Below are positions 1 to 48,705 of a DNA stretch of 64,000 nucleotides, piece by piece. The translations under genes were made by a program, and so were the position numbers. Numbering within the stretch: the stretch's first letter is position 1; every line of letters begins with the position of its first letter. Source of the stretch: Chrysomallon squamiferum (taxonomy: Eukaryota; Mollusca; Gastropoda; Neomphalida; Peltospiridae); NCBI GenBank assembly GCA_012295275.1, contig CM022667.1:16977745-17041744 (forward strand), in the 5' to 3' direction. The notes under the pieces were generated by a model. That model had not been told where the DNA came from. It saw only the letters and a program-made list of their open reading frames with translations, and searched no databases.

Positions 1-166
1 AGGTTGCTAGTTACGTACGATGGAAAGACAGACTGATAAGCGAATCATTTTTAAAAATAAGTATGTACACGTCTGAGGAGTGTTATAATAATTTGTCAGT
101 AAGTATGAAAACTTTTCTGTTTATTCGTTTGGTTAAATTTAAAATATATTCTGAATCTTTAATTTG

Positions 167-251
<85 letters not shown>
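1..251. repeat. Repeated block, left copy (with CT tract)
   Basis: Bases 1-168 are the same as 2866-3033 as far as I can compare by eye (offset 2,865 bp), and both copies run into a long CT microsatellite (169-251 here, 3034-3119 in the other copy). After the CT tract the two copies diverge completely. The left limit of this copy is outside the window. Confidence 0.9.
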
Positions 252-254
<3 letters not shown>

Positions 255-340
255 ATTGCTTGTATTTCTATGGCCATATTTTGTATAAATTTGTTCCTGT
301 CGTTCACAGGTTTTTTTCAGTTATATAAAAATAAATTAAA

Positions 341-395
<55 letters not shown>

Positions 396-723
396 CGATA
401 TATGAAATCCAAGGCAAGAAATCCTTACCTTATTTTCCACGTCCACTCTCTCGTGTAAAGAATGTTTGAACTGCAAAAAGACGGCGATGCAGATTGAACG
501 AGAAAACGAAAGCAAATAAACTCTGTCAATCTTGGACGCGTACAGTTTGAACCTGGTTTAAGTCATCTTGCCCGTACATTCAAGTCGTGTGTAAACATCA
601 CGTACACAGTTCCTGTTACGTGGGACGATCATGCCTTGGAAATAAAAACCTCAGGCAATTTTAGAAAAGAAGGAAAAATACTTGATTCTGTCAATTAGAT
701 TATTGACGTTTTTGAAGGTTTCT

Positions 724-768
<45 letters not shown>

Positions 769-1418
769 CATATCAGACGAATCTGAAGAAAAGATTTTAA
801 TTACTTTTTAATATTCATTAGAAATTATGCCTAGAATAAACATTTAATTGATATTGATTACGGACACACGTAAGGGCGGACGGGCTGACAGACACAATGA
901 TAGATTGGTGATAAAATTAATACACATGTCATGAAAACTGAAAAGGAAGATTAAAAGTTAAAAAAAATCGATATCTTTGTGTCGTGAAGCAATTATTATT
1001 ATTATTATTGTCGCCGTTTTTTGTTGTTGTTGTTTGTTGGTTTAATTTCCCACTTGAAAGATTTAGCTTCGTTTACTATAGGCTACATAGCCGATACACG
1101 TGCATATGAACTTACTTACTCACTTGCTTACTTACTTACATATACTTACTTCATTGTTATTTTACAGTATAGACCCACTGAAGAAAAAATAACTTTCAGA
1201 GATAACACTGTTTCCAGTTTTTATTTCAGAACAAATAGGCACATGATAATTTCAGTAACGGCTGTTATCACACATTCTTTCTGAAGGACGAGACAGAAGA
1301 AGAACCAGACGATATAGAACAAGGGCAGCAGCAAGAACAACAAGAAGGACAAATGGATCAAGAAGGTCTGGAATAACTGCGAGATAAAAGCGACGTCCAT
1401 GTTGAAGCTGCTGTCAGT
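252..1418. other. Intergenic, AT-rich, simple repeats
   Basis: This stretch lies downstream of the Tan-like gene. It holds an AAT tract (about 341-392), a long T-rich tract (721-769) and short TTA/TTG tracts near 1000-1030. A TTTATT at 1220-1225 would be an AATAAA poly(A) signal on the minus strand, about 195 bases past the hydrolase stop codon. The only coding-like stretch is the E/Q-rich one at 1287-1376, listed separately. Confidence 0.6.
1287..1376 (+). CDS. Possible terminal exon, E/Q-rich (uncertain)
   Basis: On the plus strand, after a pyrimidine-containing stretch ending in AAG at 1286, an open frame begins DETEEEPDDIEQ, continues with Gln/Glu-rich residues and ends with TAA at 1374-1376. 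The composition (acidic, Gln-rich, few stops, more GC than the flanks) resembles the C-terminal tail of a protein whose other exons would lie left of the window. It could equally be a purine-rich imperfect GAA/CAA repeat. It ends about 40 bases from the convergent stop codon of the minus-strand hydrolase. No family is recognised. Confidence 0.2.
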   Translation, partial: DETEEEPDDIEQGQQQEQQEGQMDQEGLE

Positions 1419-8453
<7,035 letters not shown>

Positions 8454-10111
8454 TTTCCAAACTGCTTCCTTCAAGATATAAATAAGTAAAATATCATTTT
8501 TAATTATTAAGTTTAAATTTAGTTTTCTTTGTTCCTTACTATACGACAAATAATAAAAACGATTCTGTTTTCCTGCCTCTGGGAAAGCAAAAATGAAAAA
8601 TCCCTTTCTGCTGGAAGTAAACAAAATGTATGGATTACTTTAAAACACAGAATGCTTGATTTGAATGGCCACTGATAGGAAATTAGAATGTGGTACATTA
8701 TATATATAAATATATATATATATATGAAACACCAAGCGAAATTAAAGAAACAATGAAAGAATAAAGTAAGAATTTGTCTCTGATTAAAATATATCAAATC
8801 TTTGATAATTTAAGAAATATATCGTATACTTTCAATTCTTTTAATTTTTGCACATACCTATAAAAGAGAAAGATAGCTTACTTCTCGTTGCAAATTCAGA
8901 ATAACTGCTTTTACTGCTTCTAAGTATTGCGTTGACTTCAAGACCATGTGATGCAAAAAAGAATTGACCAAAATTGAATTTGTTGAAATAAATTTTAATA
9001 TTTTAACATAATCCATAATTATTACAGTCCACAAGAACAAGTAATCAATAATCATATAACTCATTAAGGTCTTAGATTATTTTTTAATTTTTTTTTTTCT
9101 GAATCCAGAATTAAAACGTTTATATTGCATTTAAAAAGTACTTCTGAACCAGATGTTACTGAGGGAATTGCAGATTTTTTATCGATTTTTTTTTTCTTGT
9201 TGGTTTTTGTTGTATTTTTTCTGTTGTTTTGGGGGTTATTGTTGGGGGTTTTTTTGCGTTGTTGTTGTTATTTGTTAGTATTTTGAAGGTACTTTTATAT
9301 TTAGAACTGATTTTTATTCGTTTCGTTATTTGTTGTTGTTGTTTTTTATTCACCTGCATCCCTCTTTCTACTCCGCCTCCTCCTCCCCCTTCTTCTACAT
9401 CTAATTATTTTATTATTATTATTATTATTATTATTTTTATTTATTTATTTATTTATTTAATTCTCTTTCAATAAGAATGAGTTTAATAATTGTGTTTTCC
9501 AGGGTAAGGCAATATATAAATATAAAATATCGACATTTCTGGTTTTTAAAATCTTTAACCAGTTATACATTACAACTTCAAAAGGAGTAGATTTCATAGT
9601 ATTTCTGTATTTCTTAGATGATCACGTATGAAAATGCCTATTTTCCATACACGTACATATACTCAATTTTTAAAAGATTTATGGGAGGTTTTTCGGTTTT
9701 TCTCCGTAAACGTTAACAATAAATTGAAGCATATGTTAAACAACTTCAAGGTCCTAAGCAAATTTTATTTTACATACTTGAAAAAACCTTTAAAAAAATT
9801 TGACTTTCAATTTTTATAACTGTTTTGCTTCAGTGAATGGAGTCTTTGTGTATATTTATTTTGTTTTGTTATTTTTGTCAGTTATATTTTTATTTATTCA
9901 TTCATTCATCCATTTAGTTATTTATTTATTTATTGTTGCTATTGTCGTTTGCTAGTAACCTTAACTCATTTCTACTTAACCAGTTCATATTTCTTCATTA
10001 TATTGATCGCGAAACAGAGGAAACTAAACGGTGATACGCACATATGAAAACATAATGCACATCGTCAATATACATGTGTATATATATGTTTGTATATCTA
10101 TATCTGTATCT

Positions 10112-10137
10112 ATAATCTATCTATCTATCTATCTATC

Positions 10138-10169
<32 letters not shown>

Positions 10170-10187
10170 GATAGATATAGATATATA
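10112..10187. repeat. (TATC)n-(TA)n-(GATA)n inverted repeat
   Basis: A TATC run, broken once by a CTC, is followed by a TA core and then GATA units. The right arm can pair with the left arm to make a hairpin or cruciform. Confidence 0.9.
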
Positions 10188-10599
10188 TGGTGTAGGTTCA
10201 TACATTTCTTCTCGATTTTTTACTCTTTTTTTCTGAAAGTTTTTTCTGTAAATAAATTTTCTTCGCCGAGTTTGCATTTTAAGAGTACACATCTGTTTAT
10301 CGTTTACTGGGGCGACGTGTGACCTGTGTGGCGAGAACGTGACCCGCGTGGCACGGTTATCAGACACTGCAGGGTAACGATTAACATATCGACGTGAATG
10401 GTTGGTAGGTTCTTGGATCGCGTCCTGTTAATGTATTATATATCGTGTTCAAGACTGTCTTTATGTATGTATGTATGTATGTACGTACGTACGTATGTGT
10501 GTAGGTTATATATTTGTATACATATATTTGTATATAATAAATATACATACATATATATGCATACTCATACACGTTTGTTTCTCTGTTTCAGTGCAGTCA

Positions 10600-10637
<38 letters not shown>

Positions 10638-10886
10638 GCGACGAAATGATAGAATCTCTATTATTTTTATTTCATTAAACAACACATATATTTTTGCAAC
10701 ATACTTTCATTTGGAATGTATTTGTTTTGTTCTTTTTGTCTGGATTTCGGTTTATAAATCAAAATTATATATATATAAAACCATCTGTTAGTATAAAAGG
10801 TTAAGTAAGTTGATAAAGTAGAATTGGAAGATATTTCATTACATCCAATAGTGTAACGTAAACCATGTTTTGTTTTTAAAAATCCG

Positions 10887-11010
<124 letters not shown>

Positions 11011-11133
11011 TTATGGTTTTATCTTTACATGGCAAGAACATCTTCTTTAATAGAACTCTTTCTTTTCTTTCTTTTTTTTTAAAGTATTAGTAGTAGTAAC
11101 AGTAGTAATAGAAATAATTTTAAAAAAAAGAAA

Positions 11134-11165
<32 letters not shown>

Positions 11166-11179
11166 TTAACTTGTATATG

Positions 11180-14100
11180 TTAAGGTATCCACGGCTGCCA
11201 GGCACCACCGTGAAGCTTGGGATTTCCTCTTGGATCAAACGGTTTATTTCCAGGAGGAATCATCGTGTAGCTGTATTCTTGTAATCTCGTCAACAGCTTA
11301 ATTACAATGTCTTTGTGGTCGTCGGCGATGTTGTTGTATTCACAGGGATCGCTGGGGATGTGGTAGAGACAAGGTGATTTTTTTGGTTGACAATTTGTGC
11401 TAGCATTGGCTGGTTTTGGACCGCATTTGACCCGAACTGACGCCAGCCTAGCGAATTTTAAATACGTTTCATGTCCTTGTTTAAGAATTAAATCGTTACG
11501 GTCTGTGAAAGTGGTAAAGTTGTCTACGTGCATGATGGCATCGTCGCTGGTTAACTGCCACGGCGGATACCAGCCGTCCCAGCCGACTCCGACCTCACCA
11601 GTTAACAGTTTGTAGTCTCCGACCCTCAGTCCACTCTGTTTTCTGATCGGGTCAATGTTGTGCAACATTTCTGATCTAACCGCTTTTCCATTGGTTGACA
11701 GCATTTGCCACGAGTCCACGCCGTCGACGTGTTTAAGTGTGGCAGGGTTACCTCCCGCTGCTCTGAACAGCGTGGGCAGCCAGTCCGTGACGTGCATCAT
11801 CTGCTCGGCGACGTACCCAGACTGGTGGAATAACGGACTGTGCACAAACCCTGCTCCGCGTACCCCTCCTTCCCACAGGCTGGCCTTTACACCTCTGTAC
11901 AATAACAATAATAACAACAACAACAACAATAATAATAACAACAACAATAACAATATTTTAATAATAATAAACAAATAAACAAAAATAATAATTATAATAA
12001 ACAAATATAAAAACGAAGTCTCTAATATTGAGACTGAAGAAGTGTAAGTGTGTCTTTATTTTAACAGATACTGTTATAGATACTATATGCAAAACTTTAA
12101 TAATACGTAAGCAGTAACAACAATTCCGATACCTTTCAACTGTGCTCTGTTCTTGATATCTTAAAATATGAAACGGAACAGTCTGTTACAGTTTCCAGCA
12201 CGTGGCAGTCATAGTCGTAACCGTTGTCAAGTGGAATCCACAATGACGTCATAATTAAATAACTTAACAACCATTATGTTTGTTATCTTACCGTAAGGGA
12301 TAATTGCTAGCAGCGTTTCCGTCGAAACCATTGGAAGGGCCTCCGTTGTCTGTAGTGAAAACTATTATTGAGTTTTCCAGCATGCCTCTCTCTTGAAGTG
12401 CTTCAACAACCTGACCCACCCCGTCGTCCATTGCGGAAACCATACCTGCAGAAAAATAAATAATTCAAAGAAGTGGGAGATAAGAATTCAGTCATATTTT
12501 CTATTTCCGTCAACAACAAAATGAGAATAATGTATACTACACACACAGACGAGGGAGATGGACGGATAGTTGGACAAATGAACGGATGAACATACGAATG
12601 GATAAATAAACGGATGAATGGACCTAAATACGGAAAGCATATAAATAAATAAAGTATACCAATTTGTATATGTATAATGTATAGGTATATGTAAAGATAC
12701 TGTATATTTACTGTTTTATATGTTTGTTTATATCTGTGTCTGTCTGTCAGTATGTGTCTGTTTATTTTTGTGTATATGTGTTTGTGTGTTTGCTTAAGTT
12801 AGAAATATTCATTCATTTTGTAGTGGATGTCGTCAGAACATTTATATGCGTATATAAATGCGCGTATGCACCTCTATGTTTGGTTTAAATACGCCTATAA
12901 TCTTTCTGTACCGTTAGACTTTTGAGTGTCAGTCTTTCTGTCTGTCTGTCTGTCTGTCTATCTGTATATCTCCCTCTCTATCTATCTGTCTATCTGTCTG
13001 TCTATGTGTGTATGGGTAAAGTGTGTATATATATTCATAAAAAAATTTAAAGTATTATATTTCTAGACCTAACAGAAAACAATAAATGTTCTTCTGAAGA
13101 CATAAATTCAGATAAAGAAATGAACCTGCGTAGAGTCGCCGCTTCATGTTCTGGATGTGTGGAAATCTCTCAACGTATTTCTCGGGAGCTTGAAGAGGGA
13201 AAGCATCGAGATTACCACTGTGAACTGCTTGATACGGTAAATAGAGGAACAGTGGCTGCAAAACATCAAAATAAGTAAATAAATAAATAGAAAAAAATCT
13301 ATAATAATAATAATAATAATACATTATATGTAGACGTTAATATGAAAAATCCTCGTTTTTGCCTATATTTTATTGGTTTTACAGACTTTCCATTTTTTTC
13401 AAAAATTGCTGTATATACAAATATACTCTAGAAAGGATCCAGTATTTCGGTAAAGGTAGTGTCAGTAATATTTTACAAATTGTATTATACAGAAAACTTA
13501 AATATTCGAAAACAAACAAAGACGCGTTACAGTGAATGTGTATGTAGCTTTAAAACAAGTTTCAGAAATGATGAACAACTGACCTCAGATGTATTGTGTC
13601 TCTGGACGATGCTCACTGCTTCCGCTGTAAATAGTTCCGTGGAATATAGTCCCGTGTAGTTGTCTAACAGCTGTAGGTCACGATGAAAGTCTAAACCCCA
13701 CTGAGACTTTAAAAAAATAATAATAATAAATAAACGTATATGTACTTATAGTTAAAGAAACACTCCATAAAAACAACACGCGCTCACCTGTTGGAGTTAA
13801 GAATTTATAAGTAATAATAAAAAAAATTGAAACTGATATTGTTAAAATATTAGAATCAGTTTCCTTTTCGTTATGTTACATGAAAGAACATTTTTTTCTT
13901 AAAAACAACTTTTAAAGCTCAAACTTTATATTAAAAACTAAATAAATAGACTGATAAACAGACAGACAAAAACAAACAGATAGATTTATAAAAAAAATTA
14001 AAGGCTTTGTGAACGTTATACTCTTAGCAAATACTGTATATGTGTATATGTCAGTGTATTTGTCTGTCTATCTGTTTCGGTGTATGTATTTCTGTTTCAT

Positions 14101-14586
14101 ACGAGAAAGGCTTCAGAAGTATGATCGAAGTAGTCTTCACATCCCAGCCAGTACCCGAAATGTGACTCAAAACCTCGATACGTTGGAAGATATTCTTTAG
14201 CAAAGAATCCCAGATGCCACTGAAATAATAATAACGATATACATTATAATAATATTATCAAAACTTTCAGAATCACCTTAGAAATAACTTTTGTTTCAGT
14301 AACTTCTATTATTCAGTGAAATATTAATTAATGTGTGAGAAATATTTTACAAACAGTTTCAGCAAGTAAATTTTGATGTTAATGAATCTAAGTAAATATT
14401 GGCTTTTTCTGTTTTTAATTTTCTGTTTTTAAATTATCTCACGTAACAGAAATTTTTTAATATTTATCTTTATTTATTCCTTGGGAATATTCTTTCTTTA
14501 ACGTGGCTTGTCATAAACTGGAGATAAAAAGCTTTATCAGCAAGGAAAAAGAGCAACAAAGCAAGAAGGCTGACGTGATTATACCG

Positions 14587-14670
<84 letters not shown>

Positions 14671-14749
14671 CACACACACATACAAACACACACACACTCT
14701 CACACAAACTAACATACATACATACTCTCTCTCTCAGACACACACACAT

Positions 14750-14848
<99 letters not shown>

Positions 14849-16114
14849 TCACACACACACACTCATCAGCTAACCCCCATACACACAGAATCATGCATTG
14901 GACAGTCTTAAGATACGGGCATCCTGGACAGCTGACGTGGGCTGCATCGGTCTATGGGTCCATGTGCGTCTTTGCCAGTGGCCTGTATTGCTGCTAAGAA
15001 TACCTGGTCATGCACACACTAAACGCACCTATTATTTCCCTTACGTTACGAATGGTTCTGATTTGTACCTTGCCCACGGCGTGTCGCCTGTAACCAAGCT
15101 GTTCGAAGTACTGAGGCATGATTTTCTCTGAAAGCGGAAGACCGTACGGCTGGTCTCCTACAATCACACTGTGCTGCATTCCTGGAGAAAAAGATAATAG
15201 TTCTTAATTATAATGTATTTATTTATTTATTTATTGCACCTTTATTTGGGTTGCTTATGTGTATAATATCTAACTGAAGGTGCGTTTTATATACACACAT
15301 ACACACGCACGCACGCACGCACACACATAACTTTAGTATTAATACATAGCTTGTGATTTGATAGCACAGGTATCTTTTCCACTGTCACCAATGAACAGGC
15401 TGAAGAGAAAACATGCATATGGAAAACAAAAATAAAGGATAGATGGACGAATAGACAGTCATATTTACGTTAACAGACATACTGATAGATAAAGAAAGTA
15501 CATTTATATGTATACACGCTATATTAATTTTAGTATTAGTTTTCTTCCATCTGCTCAGGTACTGAAGGTGATACTGAGACTTTCATTCCAAAGATGTTAC
15601 TCAACAAACCTGTGTGTATTGGATGTCTGCCTGTGAGCAGGGCGCTTCTAGTGGGGGTACAGATAGGGGAGACGTAGTAGTTGTTGAGAATAATGCCGCT
15701 GTATGCCAGCTTGTCTATGTTAGGGGTCGGGATCTGCATGGATCCGTGAAAACTGACGTCATTCCAGCCCTGACATGTTTGAAAAGGTAAAAAGATGATT
15801 ATTTGAGTGTGTGTGTGGGGGGGGGTTTTAAGATTAGATAGACAGATATATACTTTTTACTGTAAATGACATGACTGAAGTTGAAATATGCATTATATCA
15901 TTATAAGAAAAAAATAAACTTATAAAACAAGTATATTTTACTCTGTGTAATGTGCCTGCCAAAAAAAAAAAATATATATATATATGTATATTTGTATTCA
16001 ACATACCAAATCGTCTGCGACTATTAATATAATGTTAGGTCGAGATGTTGATGTTGTTGCTGTAGACGTTGTAACGAATACGAGAAGAAACAGTTTTAGG
16101 AACAGTAACATCAT
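11180..16114 (-). CDS. ARSB: Arylsulfatase B-like sulfatase, complete, 8 exons
   Basis: Exons in transcript order: 16114-16007, 15769-15610, 15181-15069, 14219-14103, 13700-13584, 13255-13126, 12445-12292, 11894-11180. They join in frame to 537 residues, close to human ARSB. Residues 1-23 are a signal peptide ([19 protein letters not shown]). Then come [16 protein letters not shown] with the metal-binding Asp pair, [12 protein letters not shown] with the Cys (Cys73) that is converted to formylglycine, [17 protein letters not shown], and GKWHLG split across exons 3 and 4. TTDNGG (metal ligands) is in exon 7 and [11 protein letters not shown] in exon 8. The family removes 4-sulfate from N-acetylgalactosamine in lysosomal or secreted glycosaminoglycan breakdown. 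All catalytic motifs look intact. ARSI/ARSJ-type sulfatases are close relatives, so the exact paralogue is uncertain. An out-of-frame ATG lies a few bases 5' of the chosen start, just after a likely 5'-UTR acceptor at 16125. Confidence 0.93.
11898..12003. repeat. AAC/AAT tract in ARSB intron 7
   Basis: Mixed AAC and AAT trinucleotides begin only about 4 bases upstream (in the sense of transcription) of the exon 8 acceptor. On the transcribed strand they read as a GTT/ATT tract that stands in for the polypyrimidine tract. Confidence 0.85.
12541..13060. repeat. Simple-repeat-rich part of ARSB intron 6
   Basis: Degenerate GGA(T/C) and AAACGGATG tracts occupy about 12550-12640, TATG/TGTC tracts 12670-12790, and CTGT/CTAT tetranucleotide runs about 12930-13005. 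No coding signal was seen. Confidence 0.7.
14589..14844. repeat. Two long CT tracts flanking a CA-rich spacer
   Basis: Uninterrupted CT runs at 14589-14668 (80 bp) and 14753-14844 (92 bp) are separated by a CACA/CATA/CTCT spacer. All lie in ARSB intron 3. Confidence 0.95.
14893..15040. other. Unexplained GC-richer island in ARSB intron 3
   Basis: About 150 bp is clearly richer in GC than the surrounding intron and free of simple repeats. It lies just inside the intron after exon 3. Neither strand gives a reading frame that continues the sulfatase; the frame from exon 3 stops, and the next sulfatase segment (WHLGFF) is cleanly encoded by exon 4. It may be a fossil mobile element or a conserved non-coding element; I recognise no family. 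Confidence 0.4.
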
Positions 16115-17306
16115 GATTTCATTCTGAAAAAAAAAATAATAATAATAATAATAATAACAACAACAATATGTAAGTAAGAAAATAAGAGGCATTTTCTATG
16201 AAATAAACAAACTGATGTTAACAGTATTCCAGAACAAGCGGTAGAAAGATAAGAAAATATTACTGTAATGCAGATAAGGGGAGGGGGCTCGTACGTGTGA
16301 GGCATGCATCCATGCGTGAAATAATCCAGTTTCCGACAGAGACTACAGCTTAGTTTTGGTGAAATGAACAGCTATTTATCAATTCATTTTTAATAATTTA
16401 TGTTATATTTTTGTTAAATTTTCATAGAGACGAATGTATTTAACCGCGGAAGTGTAAACAGTATAACATCTGTCTGTACTAACCTTTTGACCTTTGACCT
16501 GAAATAATGTGACCAGATTTTTTCAATAACGTTTTAGAAAAGGTGTTTATAATCTTAAAAACTGAATCTAACCTGCGATTTAAAGATCATTAGGTAAAAC
16601 TTCGATGACACAGTATTTAAGATATTACGTAAATAATAAGCAGACGTTTATTAAGTTTTATCAGTGTAATGCACTAACAGCGATAAAAGTGATTCAAGAA
16701 AAGTATCAACACATAAACAAAGTCATCATCTTTGTTTTTAAATAAGTACTTACCAGCGGAGATAGAAAGTATTTCTGTAAAGAAAAACATTAAAGTTAAC
16801 ATGACACATTGTTTGCCGCCAAGCTGTCAGTCATCCATCGTTTGTTTCTGTAGACATGAATGTAACATATGCTAAGCAAACGAACTTTAGGGGGTGTGAA
16901 AAGAAAACAAAGGAAGGAGAAATAAACTGAATCAGTCGAATTAACTTAATTCTTCTATCTCTCAAAAAATACACGATGTTTTAAAGATTCTATACGAAGG
17001 TACGATGCTTACTATTTTACAGATTTATGTGAGGTTTAATAATTTTAATTCCAAAATATACCTACAGTGATTTTTCTCGATGCCCTAGATTTCTTTGTCG
17101 GTTATAACTAACAACACGTGAGCTGATCAATAAGATAAGTTCATGGCTGTTTAATATGTGTTTATTTATATATTGATTTAATGGCGTACATAGCTGTATA
17201 AATAGTATTTACGGCAGTCATAATATAATTAAACCATGTGATTTACAAGGAAATACAACAGTAAGAAAGAAGATTAATTTTCACTTAATTAATAGAGAAA
17301 AAAAAG
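16115..17306. other. ARSB upstream region, possible non-coding 5' exon
   Basis: The ARSB coding exon begins after a pyrimidine tract and AG, giving an acceptor at 16125 just ahead of the start codon, so a non-coding first exon is expected upstream. A strong candidate donor, GTAAGTAC read on the minus strand, occupies 16753-16746, with the exon end at 16754. The transcription start is not obvious. The rest is AT-rich with no coding signal. Confidence 0.45.
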
Positions 17307-17378
17307 TTCCCAAGCGGGGAATCGAACCCCGGCCGTCGCGGTGAGAGCGCGAAATCCTAACCACTAGACCACTTGGGA
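17307..17378 (-). tRNA. tRNA-Glu (anticodon CUC)
   Basis: A 72-base cloverleaf on the minus strand. The acceptor stem is TCCCAAG/CTTGGGA with an A discriminator. The D arm contains GGTCTAGTGGTTAGGAT. The anticodon stem TCGCG/CGCGA holds loop CTCTCAC (anticodon CTC), and the T arm contains GGTTCGATTCC. No CCA is encoded, as expected in a nucleus. A run of T on the minus strand directly after the gene is a Pol III terminator. It sits about 200 bp from the RTTN start codon, on the opposite strand. Confidence 0.97.
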
Positions 17379-17439
17379 AGTTACAAATGCTATTTGACAA
17401 AATCTAGATAAAGCACGATTTTTGTTTGTGCCAGCAATA

Positions 17440-17579
17440 CAAAAAGAAACAGACTGGCAATACGTTCTGGTGTTACACAGCAAAAGTTACAGTGCATTAT
17501 CATGGCGGACATTTCAAAACATGTTCGGACAGGGAACTCTCGATGAACATAATAATTTAATTTTACATTTGATTTCATT
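17440..17579 (+). promoter_or_regulatory. RTTN proximal promoter/5' leader with upstream ORFs
   Basis: CATGGCGGAC at 17501-17510 resembles the YY1-type ATGGCGG element common near housekeeping starts in animals. The same ATG (17502) opens a 14-codon upstream ORF (MADISKHVRTGNSR) ending in TGA at 17544-17546. A second ATG (17543) overlaps that stop and opens a 5-codon ORF. Whether these lie inside the transcript is inferred, since the start site is not known. Confidence 0.45.
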
Positions 17580-46259
<28,680 letters not shown>

Positions 46260-46700
46260 TCACAATATAATGTAATTACTTTTATACTGAAACATTCATA
46301 CTGAAGTATTAAGTCACCTCTGCTGTTTGATAAAGATTAAAATGTTAATAATGACCCAAATATAATTTAATTACTGTTTATATTGAAACTGTCATGTCAA
46401 AATATTAAGTCAGCTTTGCAAATAATAAAATACGACATTTACTGTTTGACAAAAATTTAAATATTGTTTAATTATTAGTAATGTTAAAGGAGCCCTGTGT
46501 GTTACAATAAACAGTTAAGAACAGGCTTTGTATCAGGTTTCAGCAGGATTGAATAATGTAAATATTTCAGAAATTAAAACATCCGTCCATTTGTATTATG
46601 TTTCATTATTATGTGGGTTTTTTACAGAAAACAAAATTTTATATTATAATTTAAGAATCATGAAAATAAAATTGTATCATACAGTATATCCTTGTTCTGT

Positions 46701-46752
<52 letters not shown>

Positions 46753-46870
46753 AGTGTCCACGTGGGTCAAGAATTTCTTCAGTCTCAACTAATCATGATG
46801 TGTTGTATTTGGCAGAGTCTGAGATGTAATGTGATGTTGGGTCAAACCCTCATGGTGGACCCATGAAGTA
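46260..46870 (+). other. RTTN 3' UTR region
   Basis: AATAAA at 46424-46429 and 46506-46511 are candidate poly(A) signals after the stop codon. A CT microsatellite lies at 46702-46748. A short inverted repeat TGGGTC...GACCCA lies at about 46838-46863. Confidence 0.5.
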
Positions 46871-48088
46871 TTTTTTATTCTAGAGTGGTCCAATGTAACA
46901 AAATGCTATGGTATATACTATCCTGTCTTTGGAATAGTGCTACTAAAACACTCCTTGCTGCTAATTAGAAAGAGTTGCCAAATGATGTGGCAGCAGTGGA
47001 TTTCATCTCATCATCTGAATGATCCTTAATCTCATAAATAAAAACCATAAATCTTTGTCAAGTCAGAAAAATTAAAAAGAAAATAAATGTGTATTTACTT
47101 GATTTATTATTGTGACTTTTGAGCACATAACAAGTTTTGTCTGATGTTGCCAGACATGGATTCATTTTGTTACAAAAATATGTACAGCCAAAATAAATAT
47201 TGTACAATATGGAATTTTATTACATTAAAACACAAACCATCAAATGTCAATCCCCAACAATAAATACCTTGCCATATAAAAGCCATGAAAAAAAAATAAA
47301 AAAAAATCTGATAATCATACATTCATACAATGAGTTTTTAAATAAATTCAAATGACAAAAAGAAAAAATCATTCATATTATTCAGTCATACAATGTTCAA
47401 GTCATAAATAAAACTCTTACCTCAACAAAATGTATTTTTAAAAACTGATTTTTTAATTTCTCTATTATCTACGTAATTATTAGTTAACTAATCATTTACT
47501 ATCAAACATAGAAACTACACAATAAAAAATATATTTTTTTAAAATTAAATTCATACTATTCTACATATATTTTAATTTCTTATATTATACATGTTTAATC
47601 TTTACAAAATAATAATGTATAAAAATTTACAACAATAAAAATATACATTAATTTAATTTTCTTTAAGTAACTGTTTTACATCAGTCAATTTCCATTAGCT
47701 GAATTTCCTCATTTCAGTCATCTAATTAAATGTTATACTTTCTTCTCTTATAAAATAATCTGATACTAATGAATGCTTTAATAATAACTTGACACGATAT
47801 TAAAACAAAAATTCTGAAACTGAGTGTAATACTTGGGGATTTTTTTCTTACTTAAAATTATAGTTTAAAAAATGGATAAAAACTTATTTTTTCTAATCAT
47901 TCACATTAGTGTATCTGGTTTTTAGCAATAATAATAATAATAATAAAATATATCTATCTGTTTGGAAGCGTATTATAAACAATGTAGATGGCAGATCACA
48001 CCCAAATATGGCAGTGATGAGTGCTAATTAAAAACAAAAATACAGTCTATAGGGAGACAATACATTACAGAAAAATCAAACAGTTTTA

Positions 48089-48122
<34 letters not shown>

Positions 48123-48670
48123 TTTTTAATTTTATTTATTTAATTATTTTTGTTATTGTTTTCATTAAGTTTGTGTAAAGCATTACTGCGTAATTACATA
48201 TAGATATATTTTACTAATTTTTTTAAATTTTATAATTTTAATTTTTTTATATGCCTTCTCTACAAGTAAGGAACCTTAAACCTGAATCAGAAATATAGGA
48301 TTTCCAGTACAAAATAAACAACATTAAAAGACTGCTGATATTACCCATCAACACTTCTAACAGATAAATCTGGATACTTGGGTAGCTGGCCCAGGACAGT
48401 CCTGCCTGATCCTCCTGCAGCCTAATCATATCACAGACTAATCATTGCAAACACTTTGGGGTATCAAGAGTATAGTAATTGAGTTTGTAAATAAGCTTGT
48501 CAAATGTTATTAGTACTAGTATATGCACACTGTCATACATTCACTTATAACAGAAAATATTTATAAATATTTAAGAAATGTGAAGTAAAGTTTTGTGCGT
48601 TTTGTAGTAAGGAAATTCATAATCCTAAGCAAAACATAGCAGTCACCCCAGCATTTATTTACTTACACTT

Positions 48671-48705
<35 letters not shown>

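Noticed and set aside
14898-15131. A further ARSB exon in the GC-richer island
   Set aside because: Exons 3 and 4 already join in phase through GK|WHLG, the island's frames contain stops, and it encodes no sulfatase motif.
48247-48429. 60-codon minus-strand frame in a less AT-rich patch
   Set aside because: No domain, no splice signals and no match to either neighbouring gene; it may at most be part of an untranslated region.
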